Positions 8,731-16,890 of a stretch of 64,000 nt of DNA are shown in pieces. The stretch lies in NCBI GenBank assembly GCA_023409535.1, contig JAEYGZ010000012.1:118897-182896 (forward strand), written 5' to 3'. The first letter of the stretch is position 1, and each line of letters starts with the position of its first letter. This stretch comes from Bacillota bacterium. GTDB lineage: Bacteria; Bacillota; Clostridia; Lachnospirales; Lachnospiraceae. The notes beneath the pieces are model-generated. The model worked only from the letters and a program-made list of their open reading frames with translations, had not been told where the DNA came from and ran no database searches. Both the position numbers and the translations under genes were made by a program.

Positions 8731-8870
8731 TTTATCATTCCGAATTTTGTTTGTCAAGAGTATCACCTGTCTATAAACACTACATACTACTAACTAACAT
8801 CCCTGCAGCTTTGCGTCAGGATTTTTGAGGTTTTCAGGGATTGATAAAATGATTGATAACGGAGGCCATC

Positions 8871-9602
8871 ATGAAGATTATACGAACAAGAGATTATCAG
8901 GACATGAGCAGAAAGTCGGCAAATATTATATCAGCGCAGGTTATCCTAAAACCGGACAGCGTGCTTGGCCTGGCCACCGGTTCCTCACCGGTGGGAACCT
9001 ATGAGAAGCTTGTGGACTGGCATAACAAAGGAGATATCGATTTTTCCTGTGTCAGGACTGTGAATCTGGACGAATACACCGGGTTATCAAAGGATAATCC
9101 ATGCAGCTACTATTATTTTATGTATGAGAATCTATTTAAGCATATCAATATTGATCTTAACAATACTCACATCCCCAACGGTATGGAGAAGGATATTGAA
9201 AAGGAATGCAGGAAGTACGATCAGACCATCGCATCTCTGGGGCAGATAGACCTTCAGCTGCTGGGGCTTGGCAATAACGGACATATCGGTTTTAACGAGC
9301 CTTGTGACATCTATCGTAAATCCACCTTTTGCGTAGAGCTTGCCCAAAGCACCATTGACGCAAATGCCCGCTTCTTCAATTCCGTTGATGAAATTCCCCG
9401 CCATGCTTACACCATGGGTATCGGAAGCATCATGTCCGCCAAGAAGATTCTGTTGGTTGTTCACGGAGAAGGTAAGGCCGATATTCTTCGAGAGGTGACC
9501 GAGGGACCCATCACACCCCTGGTTCCCGCCTCCGTTCTCCAGCTTCACAATGATGTTACGATTGTTGCCGATGAAGGCGCGCTGTCCAGCTTAACCAGGT
9601 AA
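8871..9602 (+). CDS. nagB: Glucosamine-6-phosphate deaminase
   Basis: 243 residues, the usual size for Firmicute NagB. It converts GlcN-6-P to fructose-6-P and ammonia in the cytoplasm. Seen: GLATGSSPVGTYEKL (phosphate loop), NLDEYTGL with catalytic Asp67, and LGLGNNGHIGFNEP with His138 and Glu143. The residue before Gly-His is Asn where the E. coli enzyme has Asp; I recall Asn there in other Firmicute NagB proteins, so I do not read it as inactivation. ATG 8871 has GGAGG five bases upstream; the six-codon longer frame lacks this. Followed by nagA after 57 bases. Confidence 0.93.
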   Translation: MKIIRTRDYQDMSRKSANIISAQVILKPDSVLGLATGSSPVGTYEKLVDWHNKGDIDFSCVRTVNLDEYTGLSKDNPCSYYYFMYENLFKHINIDLNNTHIPNGMEKDIEKECRKYDQTIASLGQIDLQLLGLGNNGHIGFNEPCDIYRKSTFCVELAQSTIDANARFFNSVDEIPRHAYTMGIGSIMSAKKILLVVHGEGKADILREVTEGPITPLVPASVLQLHNDVTIVADEGALSSLTR

Positions 9603-9659
9603 TATAACAGGCGGCCGGCAAGAAGCAAATTTAATAAAAATAAATCGGGAGGTGAAATC

Positions 9660-10781
9660 ATGATTATTAAAAATGCAAAGGTATATACCGAAGAAGGTAA
9701 CTTTGTTCAAAAAGACATTTTTATCAAGGGGGATAAAATTGCCGCTGAGAATAATGCTGAACATGATACGGACATTCTGGATGCAGCGGGAGGCTATCTC
9801 ATCCCTGGTTTAACAGACATTCATTTTCATGGGTGTGTCGGATATGATTTCTGTGACGGTACCGGGGAGGCCATTGATGCAATGGCGGAATATGAAGCAA
9901 AAAACGGTGTCACAACCATCGCCCCTGCCACAATGACTCTGGATGACGAAAGGCTGACCGGTATATTTAAAAATGCTTCCGAATATACCAGCAACCATGG
10001 TGCTGCCCTGGTAGGCATTAATATGGAAGGACCCTATCTTTCCCTGGCCAAGAAGGGTGCCCAGAACCCTGCATATCTGAGAACCCCCAGTACAGAGCAT
10101 TATCACAGAATGCAGAAGCTGTCCGGCGGATTAATCAAGCTTGTGGCCATTGCCCCGGAAGAAGAAGGTGCATTGGAATTCATCAAAGAGGTTAAGGATG
10201 AGGTAATCGTCTCTCTGGCACATACGACAGCAAATTATGAGACTGCTGCCAAAGCATATGAAGCAGGTGCTTCCCATTTAACACATCTGTATAACGCAAT
10301 GCCTCCGTTCTCCCACCGTGACCCCGGTGTCATCGGTGCGTCCTTTGATGCGGAGCATTGTCATGTGGAGCTGATTACCGACGGCGTTCATGTGGATCCC
10401 AGTGTGGTACGGGCTACCTATAAGATGTTCGGAGGGGACCGGATCATATTAATCAGTGACAGTATGATGGCAACCGGACTGTCCGACGGAAGCTATTCCC
10501 TGGGAGGCCAGGCTGTTACCGTGAAAGGAAATAAAGCAACCCTGGCAGACGGCACCATCGCAGGCTCCGCCACCAATCTGATGAAATGCATGCAGACAGC
10601 CGTAAGCTTTGGCATTCCTCTGGAAACAGCAGTAAAATGCGCTGCGGTAAACCCGGCAAAGGAGATCGGAATCTACGGTGAGTACGGAAGTATTACACCG
10701 GGAAAATATGCGAATCTTGTGCTGCTGGATAAGGATCTGCAGGTAAAGCAGGTTATATTAAAAGGCAGAATGCTACTATAA
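9660..10781 (+). CDS. nagA: N-acetylglucosamine-6-phosphate deacetylase
   Basis: 373 residues, amidohydrolase superfamily, normal NagA length. It removes acetate from GlcNAc-6-P to give the NagB substrate. Seen in order: LTDIHFHGCVGYDFCDG (the HxH position near residue 58), NMEGPYLS (metal Glu), VSLAHTTANY (metal His), HLTHLYNAMPPFSHRDPG, ITDGVHVDP, LISDSMMATG (catalytic Asp) and the C-terminal GKYANLVLLD. The start has GGGAGG eight bases upstream. It is the second gene of the nagB-nagA operon and is followed by a hairpin terminator. Confidence 0.95.
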   Translation: MIIKNAKVYTEEGNFVQKDIFIKGDKIAAENNAEHDTDILDAAGGYLIPGLTDIHFHGCVGYDFCDGTGEAIDAMAEYEAKNGVTTIAPATMTLDDERLTGIFKNASEYTSNHGAALVGINMEGPYLSLAKKGAQNPAYLRTPSTEHYHRMQKLSGGLIKLVAIAPEEEGALEFIKEVKDEVIVSLAHTTANYETAAKAYEAGASHLTHLYNAMPPFSHRDPGVIGASFDAEHCHVELITDGVHVDPSVVRATYKMFGGDRIILISDSMMATGLSDGSYSLGGQAVTVKGNKATLADGTIAGSATNLMKCMQTAVSFGIPLETAVKCAAVNPAKEIGIYGEYGSITPGKYANLVLLDKDLQVKQVILKGRMLL

Positions 10782-10812
10782 TTAAGCTAAGCAAACCTGC
10801 CATAAAAAACAG

Positions 10813-10870
10813 AAGAGTACCGCTGAGTTTCTTCCTGAAGGAAGTAATTTGACTGTGCTCTTTTTTATTT
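10813..10870 (+). terminator. Terminator of nagB-nagA
   Basis: AAGAGTAC (10813-10820) pairs with GTGCTCTT around an inner TTCCTGAAGGAA hairpin, followed by TTTTTTATTTTT. Confidence 0.75.
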
Positions 10871-10885
10871 TTACATTATTTATAA

Positions 10886-10921
10886 ATATACCTTGACAGG
10901 CGAGGTATATACACCTATAAT
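10886..10921 (+). promoter_or_regulatory. PadR promoter with overlapping inverted repeat
   Basis: A consensus promoter: TTGACA at 10893-10898, 17-bp spacer, TATAAT at 10916-10921. An 8-bp inverted repeat, ATATACCT (10886-10893) and AGGTATAT (10903-10910), surrounds the -35 box. PadR proteins commonly repress their own operon, so this is the likely operator. A strong ribosome site AGGAGG precedes ATG 10948. Confidence 0.75.
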
Positions 10922-10947
10922 GTAACTCAAGATTAGGAGGTAATCAT

Positions 10948-11271
10948 ATGTCTATTACATCAGACGTTATACGAGGTCATACCGAACCTATTATTCTTGC
11001 CCACTTGCTGGAGGGTGACAGCTATGGTTATCAGATCAATAAGGAAATCATGGAAAAGACAAACAACCTATATGAGCTGAAAGAAGCAACCCTGTATACC
11101 GCATTTCGGCGGCTGGAACAGGCTCAGCTGATTATTTCCTATTGGGGTGATCAGGAGGTTGGCGCGCGGCGCCGATACTATTCTATTACAGAGAAGGGCC
11201 GGGAGGCCTACCGGGAGTACAGGAAGGATTGGGAGAACGCGAAAGCAATTATTGACACTTTATTAAAATGA
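10948..11271 (+). CDS. PadR-family transcriptional repressor
   Basis: 107 residues, the short PadR class: winged helix with ILAHLLEGDSYGYQINKEI, LKEATLYTAFRRLEQAQLI and GARRRYYSITEKGREAYREY. It is the first gene of a three-gene cassette and lies directly behind a consensus promoter whose -35 box is bracketed by an inverted repeat. In this cassette type (PadR, DUF1700-like, DUF4097) the regulator controls the two membrane-associated proteins, often in envelope stress (family context). Confidence 0.9.
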   Translation: MSITSDVIRGHTEPIILAHLLEGDSYGYQINKEIMEKTNNLYELKEATLYTAFRRLEQAQLIISYWGDQEVGARRRYYSITEKGREAYREYRKDWENAKAIIDTLLK

Positions 11272-11285
11272 TGGAGGAGTTTAAG

Positions 11286-11969
11286 ATGGACGAGAAATTA
11301 AGGATTCATATTGAGAAGCTTTTCGAGGACGCTCCCAAGACAAGAAAAGCATTTGAACTGAAGGAAGAATTATTGGCAAATTCAAAAGAACGTTATCAGG
11401 ACCTGGTTGCCGACGGTATTACCCCGGAGGATGCATATAAGCATGTTATCAGCTCCATCGGTAATGTCTCGGAGCTGTTCCGGGGCCTTGAGGAGCCTCC
11501 TCAGGAAAGCAGGCAGGAAAGCGAGGAAAGGAGAAAGAAATACGCCGTGGTGAAAACCGCCGCCGTAGGAATTTATCTCTTCAGTTTCGTCACCTTCTTT
11601 GCTCTTATGATTATTGACGGATTTATTTACAGCAACGTGAATATTACCTATATGGGTCTGGTTTTAATGCTGATGATCGATATCATACCTACCTGTATGC
11701 TGGTTTATATCGGTAATATCTATCCAAAATATGTGCGGACAGGTGACACCGTGGTGGAAGAGTTTAAGGAATGGAAGGATAACGCCCGAAAAGCGAAATC
11801 CGTCAAAGGGTCTGTAATTGTAGTCGGCTGGACTTTGATTCTGCTGCTTTATTTTGTATTAAGCTTTGCAACCAATGCCTGGTATGTCACCTGGGTCATC
11901 TTTCTGGCAGGGATCTGTGTCCATGCAGTGATTGAATTATTATTTCGGTTAAAGGAGTTAAAGCAATGA
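11286..11969 (+). CDS. DUF1700-like membrane protein of the PadR cassette
   Basis: About 227 residues. The first 80 residues are a soluble helical permease-prefix/DUF1700 type domain (YQDLVADGITPEDAYKHVISSIGNVSELF); then four hydrophobic segments follow (around AAVGIYLFSFVTFFALMII, MGLVLMLMIDIIPTCML, VIVVGWTLILLLYFVLS and VTWVIFLAGICVHAVI). ATG 11286 (MDEKLRIH) is chosen because GGAGG lies eight bases upstream; the longer start overlaps the padR stop. The stop overlaps the next start as ATGA. Probably a membrane partner of the DUF4097 protein. Molecular function unknown. Confidence 0.78.
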   Translation: MDEKLRIHIEKLFEDAPKTRKAFELKEELLANSKERYQDLVADGITPEDAYKHVISSIGNVSELFRGLEEPPQESRQESEERRKKYAVVKTAAVGIYLFSFVTFFALMIIDGFIYSNVNITYMGLVLMLMIDIIPTCMLVYIGNIYPKYVRTGDTVVEEFKEWKDNARKAKSVKGSVIVVGWTLILLLYFVLSFATNAWYVTWVIFLAGICVHAVIELLFRLKELKQ

Positions 11970-13114
11970 GAAGATTCGCTATTACCCTGATAGGTGTATT
12001 CGCTGTCTTAGCGGTTGGCTTAATCTGCCTGATGGTAGTTGCAATAAAGTCCGGCGGAATTCGTTCCGAGTGGTCCGATATAGGCTCATCAAACCCCGTA
12101 CTTGTAAATACCCAGAATGTAAGCCTGGATGGAATTGATGACTTAATACTGAATTATACCTGGGATGATGTTGTGTTCTTAACCAGTGAGACCGAGGAAT
12201 TAACCTTAAAAGAATATATGAATTTTTCACCCGGCACGGATGATCTGACGCAGATCACCACAACGGGAAGCAGATTAAAACTGGAACGGCAAAGAATGAA
12301 TATCAATAACTGGTTTGTCGGAATAAACCGCTACAGCAGAGTTGAGATCTATCTGCCTTCCGGTTACGGCGGCGAACTGGCGGTAAGTACCTCAAGCGGC
12401 AATATTGAATCCGATATTACCTTCAATATAAAGAACTTTAAGGCTGCCAGTACAAGCGGTGATATCAGATTAAATGAAATAAATGCGGAGACTGTCAGCT
12501 CCTCTACCTCAAGCGGCAATATCACCATAGATAAGGCTGCCGGGAAACGCAGCTTCTCCTCCACCAGCGGCGATATTCAAATACTTGATGGTGCAGGCGA
12601 TACCAGCGCAGCCTCTTCCTCCGGAAATATTACGCTTAAGAATTCTTCCGGGTCTCTGAAAGCCAGTGCTTCCAGCGGTGACATTAAAATTGAGAATTCT
12701 TTGGGAGAAAAGGATATCGAAACCACCTCCGGACAAATTATAGTTAACGATTCCGCCGGATATACAGAGGCTTCCGCTTCCAGTGGCGACATCCGGTTTA
12801 CCGGGTTTGACGGAGCCGGCGATTTTGATACCACCTCCGGAAGTATCAATATTGAGTATACGCAGAACGCCTCTCTTCTTCCGGACGATCTTTATATGAG
12901 TGCCTCCAGCGGTGATTTGATCCTTGAACTCCCTTCCGGATTTAGCTTTGACTTCTCAGCGAAAACCTCCAGCGGCGATATCAGCACCCCCTTTGATGAC
13001 CAGCTGACCTATAACAAGGATGGTGATTATGCCACAGGAACCATCGGCGCCAACCCCTCATACGGCTTGGAGCTTACAACCACCAGCGGTACGATCCGTA
13101 TACGCAACAGGTAA
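11966..13114 (+). CDS. DUF4097 beta-repeat membrane-anchored protein
   Basis: 382 residues: an N-terminal membrane anchor (residues 5-27, ITLIGVFAVLAVGLICLMVV), then an extracytoplasmic right-handed beta-repeat domain with about ten copies of an (A/T)SSG(D/N)I motif (for example TSSGNI, TSGDIR, ASSGDI, TTSGSI). This is the DUF4097/LiaG-like adhesin fold. It begins by ATGA overlap with the preceding gene, so synthesis is coupled. Repeats are degenerate at DNA level, so no recent expansion is evident. Likely an envelope protein induced when PadR lets go; ligand unknown. Confidence 0.85.
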   Translation: MRRFAITLIGVFAVLAVGLICLMVVAIKSGGIRSEWSDIGSSNPVLVNTQNVSLDGIDDLILNYTWDDVVFLTSETEELTLKEYMNFSPGTDDLTQITTTGSRLKLERQRMNINNWFVGINRYSRVEIYLPSGYGGELAVSTSSGNIESDITFNIKNFKAASTSGDIRLNEINAETVSSSTSSGNITIDKAAGKRSFSSTSGDIQILDGAGDTSAASSSGNITLKNSSGSLKASASSGDIKIENSLGEKDIETTSGQIIVNDSAGYTEASASSGDIRFTGFDGAGDFDTTSGSINIEYTQNASLLPDDLYMSASSGDLILELPSGFSFDFSAKTSSGDISTPFDDQLTYNKDGDYATGTIGANPSYGLELTTTSGTIRIRNR

Positions 13115-13140
13115 GAAAAGCTTTTGAAAATGGGTTGCCG

Positions 13141-13377
13141 CTACTTGCTCTTCGCAAGCTCTGTCAACTCATTCAACAGATCCTTGTCGGAGGCTGATAC
13201 CTTAACATTGGTACTAAGTGTCTTCCCGTCGGTGGTGGTTACACTGATTTCGATGACCGTGCCTTCCTCAATGCCGGTGCTTTGCACAGCCTTCATAAAC
13301 TGAGGGAATCTGGGATGATTGCCTGCGAAGGTTTCCCAATACCCTTTTAGCTTAAATAATTTTGCGGGATTAATCAT
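13141..13377 (-). CDS. Small conserved-looking protein of unknown function (78 aa)
   Basis: I start at ATG 13375-13377 (MINPAKLFKLKGYWETF), which has AGGAG ten bases upstream; the longer frame adds a Cys/Arg-rich tail of unlikely composition. The product has a helical N-terminus, a beta segment (GTVIEISVTTTDGKTLSTNVKVS) and a C-terminal helix (KDLLNELTELAK). No family recognised. It stands alone, convergent with the DUF4097 cassette and upstream of the flotillin terminator. Confidence 0.6.
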   Translation of the reverse strand: MINPAKLFKLKGYWETFAGNHPRFPQFMKAVQSTGIEEGTVIEISVTTTDGKTLSTNVKVSASDKDLLNELTELAKSK

Positions 13378-13545
13378 AGCCGTTACTCTCCTTGCTTTTG
13401 CATTTATACTTATTTTCAGACACCTGAAGCACGGCGCTTGCATTTTACCGGACATTCAGATGATGGGAATATGTCTTATATTATGCTTATTATAACACAA
13501 TTTATTGACACATACTACCGTCGACATAACTTACTAAAATTCGTC

Positions 13546-13584
13546 AAAAAAAGAGCCGGTTCTTTGAATGTTATGAACCGGCTC
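13546..13584 (-). terminator. Terminator of the nfeD-flotillin operon
   Basis: GAGCCGGTTC (13553-13562) pairs perfectly with 13575-13584; leftward it is followed by seven T. It sits 12 bases past the flotillin stop. Confidence 0.88.
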
Positions 13585-13595
13585 AAACTTTAAAT

Positions 13596-15179
13596 TTATT
13601 TTGTTACCTCATCAATAATATTTTCACCAACTCCGGTAACATTAATATTCTTGGTTGTTCTGGCTTCCAAACTATCCGCCATGACAATACTCTTCATATC
13701 AATTCCGACAGAGCTTTGAACTGTCTCGAATACCTTGGCAAGCACGGTAGGAACATTATCGGATACACTCTCCACGCCGCCGCCGTAGATCTTGATATCG
13801 GAGATCTGGCTGAGGGGCTCGGCGATTGCCTTGGCAAGCTCAGGCAGCTTCTCAATCAGCTTATCTGCCATAGCGGCACCGGTATATTTCTTATAAGCCT
13901 CCGCTCTCTTCTCCATGGCTTCTGCTTCCGCAAGACCCTTTGCTTTGATTGCTTCCGCTTCCGCAAGACCCACTGCACTGATTGCCTTCGCTTTTGCCTC
14001 ACCATTAAGGGCCTCTGCGTCCGCCTGTGCCTGCGCCTTTACTTTAATAGCTTCTGCTTCGGCCTGTGCCTCTGCCTTTCTGGCTTCCGCTCTTGCTTCC
14101 GCTTCGGCAATCTGAGCATACTTCTCAGCATCCGCTTCCGCTTTCTTTTGTTCCCTATCGGCATTTGCCGGCTCAACAACCTTAGTCTTTAACTCTTCAC
14201 GGGTTTTCTCAGCACGACGCTGCTCTAATTCTGTCTGCTTTTGTTCTCTTGCAATCTCCACCTGCAGCTGAGCTTCCTGTAATTCCTTCTGCTTCACCTG
14301 CTTAAGAATATCAGCTTCCATTTGAGCTTCAATCACTTCTTTATTGGTAATGCTTTTCTGAATCTCATAAGCTGCATCCGCTTTGGCTTTTGCGGATTCC
14401 TGCTCTATTCTGTATTCCGCCTCCTGAACTTCCTTCGCCTTCATCGCCGCGCTGACTTCCGTCTGAGCAACCAGCCGCGCTCTCTCGCCTTCTTTGGTTG
14501 CTTCGGATTTCTTGATGGACTCTTCCTTCTGTGCCATTGCCTGAGCAATTTCCGCATCCTTCTTCTTCTCGGCAATCTGCTTCGCACCAAGGGCTCTTAT
14601 GTAACCGTTGGTATCATTGACATCCTTGATGGAGAAGTCCTTTAACTCCAGACCCATCTCTCCGATCTTGGTTCCGACAACCTCCTGTACCTTGGCGGAA
14701 AACGCTTCCCTGTCATTATAGATCTGCTCGACAGTCATGGACGCTACAATTTCACGAAGCTTACCTTCTAAAATCAGGGTACATTGCTCAGCAATAGACA
14801 CCTGAATTTGATTCTCATTCTGTCCGGTAAACTGCTCAATGGCCAGATAAATACTCTCATGGGTATTACGGACTTTAATCACCGCAGTACCGGCAACGTC
14901 AATCGGTACACCCTGGGAAGACATAGTCTGGGAGGTATTCACATTCAGCTGGATATTACCAAGGGATATGATATCGGTCCGCTCCAGTACAGGAAGTACC
15001 ACTCCACCGCCACCGGTAATAATTCGCTTCTTAAGACCGGTTACAACCATTGCCTTGTCCTGCGGAACCTTCTTCCACATACTGAAGATACTCACCAGAA
15101 TAAAGATCGCTGCTGCTACAGCAATGACAGTGATAAGAATTGGTGCGACATTGATGTCGCTGTTAACTAAAAATGCCAT
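13596..15179 (-). CDS. floT: Flotillin-family membrane scaffold protein
   Basis: 527 residues. N-terminal membrane segment (residues 13-33), SPFH/band-7 domain (about 40-220, with GQNENQIQVSIAEQCTLILEGKLREIV), then a long Glu/Ala/Lys coiled coil rich in EAEA/KAKA repeats (about 220-430), and a C-terminal oligomerisation part. This is the FloT/YuaG architecture, which organises membrane microdomains. The start at 15179 has GGAGGAG seven bases upstream. It follows an NfeD-like protein by 30 bases, the usual NfeD-flotillin pair. The repetitive coiled coil also gives long false ORFs on the opposite strand. Confidence 0.92.
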   Translation of the reverse strand: MAFLVNSDINVAPILITVIAVAAAIFILVSIFSMWKKVPQDKAMVVTGLKKRIITGGGGVVLPVLERTDIISLGNIQLNVNTSQTMSSQGVPIDVAGTAVIKVRNTHESIYLAIEQFTGQNENQIQVSIAEQCTLILEGKLREIVASMTVEQIYNDREAFSAKVQEVVGTKIGEMGLELKDFSIKDVNDTNGYIRALGAKQIAEKKKDAEIAQAMAQKEESIKKSEATKEGERARLVAQTEVSAAMKAKEVQEAEYRIEQESAKAKADAAYEIQKSITNKEVIEAQMEADILKQVKQKELQEAQLQVEIAREQKQTELEQRRAEKTREELKTKVVEPANADREQKKAEADAEKYAQIAEAEARAEARKAEAQAEAEAIKVKAQAQADAEALNGEAKAKAISAVGLAEAEAIKAKGLAEAEAMEKRAEAYKKYTGAAMADKLIEKLPELAKAIAEPLSQISDIKIYGGGVESVSDNVPTVLAKVFETVQSSVGIDMKSIVMADSLEARTTKNINVTGVGENIIDEVTK

Positions 15180-15209
15180 TTCTACTCCTCCATTTAAAAT
15201 AATATTTTG

Positions 15210-15848
15210 TTACTCATATTTGTTTTTTGGCTCTACAAGGAACACTCCGTCCTTGAGCTCGGTTGCCTTGACTATTCTGCCTGCCGTCAGCTTAAGCCCG
15301 GGGTCAGCACACCTGGCAGGATAGCTTACATGAACATCCTTCAGGGTATGAAAGCTTACCGTTCCCAACTGCCCCGGCAGAATGGTATCAATTACCTTTC
15401 CGTCATACATCAGCAGTTCATTCTCATTGATACCGTAATTTCGCTTCTGAATATTCTTCAGGGTCTTAATGATTGTTTGAACCGCTACGGAAGCAATATA
15501 GCCGGATACTGCTGCTGCAGCAAAGGTGACTATTCTCCCTTTATCGGTGAGTGTCATGACCGCCCCTACTGCTCCGAAGATCAGCGCCAATGCGGACAAT
15601 GACATCAAAGAGGTCGGAAGAAAGCCAATGGCGAATGAACCTACGTCAGCAGATAGATCCGGGGAAGCATCCATGCCGGTATCGATCTCTGTATCCAGGT
15701 CCATCCCTGTATCCACATCCATATCGACTTCCGTACTAATATCCGCATTCACATCCGCATCCGTGCCTCCGCCGAGAGAACCCAGAATAAAGTTCAGCAC
15801 CGGCAGTACTGCGCCTCCTGCTAAAAAGCATAAATAGAAGGTTATCAC
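15210..15848 (-). CDS. NfeD-like membrane protein with Asp-rich linker
   Basis: About 212 residues. I choose GTG 15846-15848 because AAGGGGG lies ten bases upstream; the nine-codon extension includes that ribosome site. Layout: membrane segment 1 (FYLCFLAGGAVLPVLNFIL), an acidic low-complexity linker of about 40 residues (DADVNADISTEVDMDVD and onwards), two more membrane segments (SLMSLSALALIFGAVGAV and IVTFAAAAVSGYIASVAV), then a C-terminal beta domain like the NfeD OB fold (GKVIDTILPGQLGTVSF). Partner of the flotillin downstream. The DxD-rich linker is unusual and could bind divalent cations (inference). Confidence 0.78.
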   Translation of the reverse strand: MITFYLCFLAGGAVLPVLNFILGSLGGGTDADVNADISTEVDMDVDTGMDLDTEIDTGMDASPDLSADVGSFAIGFLPTSLMSLSALALIFGAVGAVMTLTDKGRIVTFAAAAVSGYIASVAVQTIIKTLKNIQKRNYGINENELLMYDGKVIDTILPGQLGTVSFHTLKDVHVSYPARCADPGLKLTAGRIVKATELKDGVFLVEPKNKYE

Positions 15849-15982
15849 AATTTTATTACCCCCTTTATAAACCAACTGATCCTAGTATAGCAGATTTTTA
15901 CATCAAAGGCGAGTTTCTAATCAAATTTTTACAAAACTAAAATTTTCTCCTAATATAATGCGGTATTTCTGGCCTCTTCGAC

Positions 15983-16041
15983 AAAAAAAGAGCCTGATTT
16001 TGCCTCAATTGCTGTGATATGCCACCTGCAAAATCAAACTC
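15983..16041 (-). terminator. Terminator of the GGDEF-PilZ operon
   Basis: TGATTTTG (15995-16002) pairs with CAAAATCA (16029-16036), extended by GAG/CTC; leftward it ends in a run of seven T (complement of 15983-15989). The rest of the 15849-16218 gap contains the AT-rich upstream region of the NfeD gene, including a TGCTATACT extended -10-like box near 15885, and no further gene. Confidence 0.65.
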
Positions 16042-16218
16042 CTGTCTATTACAATATGATCTATAAATTCTCAAAAGGTGCGATGATTTCATTGATTTCA
16101 TTCATCATCTCATCATCAATATCCCAGATAAACAGTGTACGTTATGCTCCATCATTTTCAGAACAACCTGAGAAACGTACGGTAAAAAATAAGCTGCTCA
16201 TGGCAGCTCTTTCACGAT

Positions 16219-16866
16219 TTAAGTTATGCTCTCCTCCGCTTTCTTTTTCTCGACTTCCTTTAGCAGCAGCTTATGTATAACATACTTCCCGATTGTTTCA
16301 TTGGGTTCTTCAAATTCGCATCCATACAGGTAACCGGTGCCATTCTTTATCTCATTGATACGGACAATATGGCCGACCAGCACTTCGCTTAAATTCTTAA
16401 CCTTATAGGAAATCTCAATCTTCGCTGCTTCATCCAGCTTTTTATTGCTTAAGATCCCCATTCCCGTGGCACTGATGTCCTTCAGCATGCATTGCAGGGA
16501 CTCACTGCTTTCTCCCATTGTAATCTTCGCGACAACCTGAATCCCAAGATGAAGACGGCCCGCCCTGCTGTTTCTGATCCTTTGTGCCTCCTGTGCCGAC
16601 TCCACCGCATAAAGCTTCTGACCGCTTAAAGAAAGGGAGCGCATGGCTACATTATGAAATGTAAACATACCTTCCTCATTACGATAAACCAGCGTCACGC
16701 TTTGCAGCTTTGAAGCAGGTACGGTTTTGCCTGCAGTCCTCAGCGCAGAAATATAGACTGCCTCCGAATATTTATAATATAGACCTACGTTTACCTTTTG
16801 CCGGATACCCAAATAATAAAATCTCAATTCAACCACTGAATTTACTGGTATTTCGATTAGTTTCAT
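16219..16866 (-). CDS. PilZ-domain c-di-GMP-binding protein
   Basis: 215 residues with an N-terminal YcgR-like beta domain (1-90) and a C-terminal PilZ domain. The second PilZ motif is intact (DISATG, about residues 130-135). The first motif is deviant: I see RIRNSRAGR (about 96-104) in place of a clean RxxxR. c-di-GMP binding is therefore likely but may be altered. It lies 24 bases after the diguanylate cyclase, so the pair makes and reads the same messenger. The output partner is unknown; no flagellar or cellulose gene is near. Confidence 0.82.
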   Translation of the reverse strand: MKLIEIPVNSVVELRFYYLGIRQKVNVGLYYKYSEAVYISALRTAGKTVPASKLQSVTLVYRNEEGMFTFHNVAMRSLSLSGQKLYAVESAQEAQRIRNSRAGRLHLGIQVVAKITMGESSESLQCMLKDISATGMGILSNKKLDEAAKIEISYKVKNLSEVLVGHIVRINEIKNGTGYLYGCEFEEPNETIGKYVIHKLLLKEVEKKKAEESIT

Positions 16867-16890
16867 ACGAAACCTTCCTATGTAGTATTT

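Noticed and set aside
9240..9310. Loss of the catalytic Asp in NagB (GNNGH in place of GNDGH)
   Set aside because: As far as I recall, Asn at this position occurs in other Firmicute NagB proteins and the other catalytic residues are present, so I do not treat it as inactivation.
13716..14645. Long rightward frames (Ala/Ser- and Phe/Leu-rich) opposite the flotillin gene
   Set aside because: They are the complement of the repetitive Glu/Ala/Lys coiled coil of flotillin; no ribosome site and biased composition.
16014..16280. 88-codon rightward frame beyond the PilZ gene
   Set aside because: It overlaps the operon terminator and the end of the PilZ gene on the other strand, with no ribosome site.
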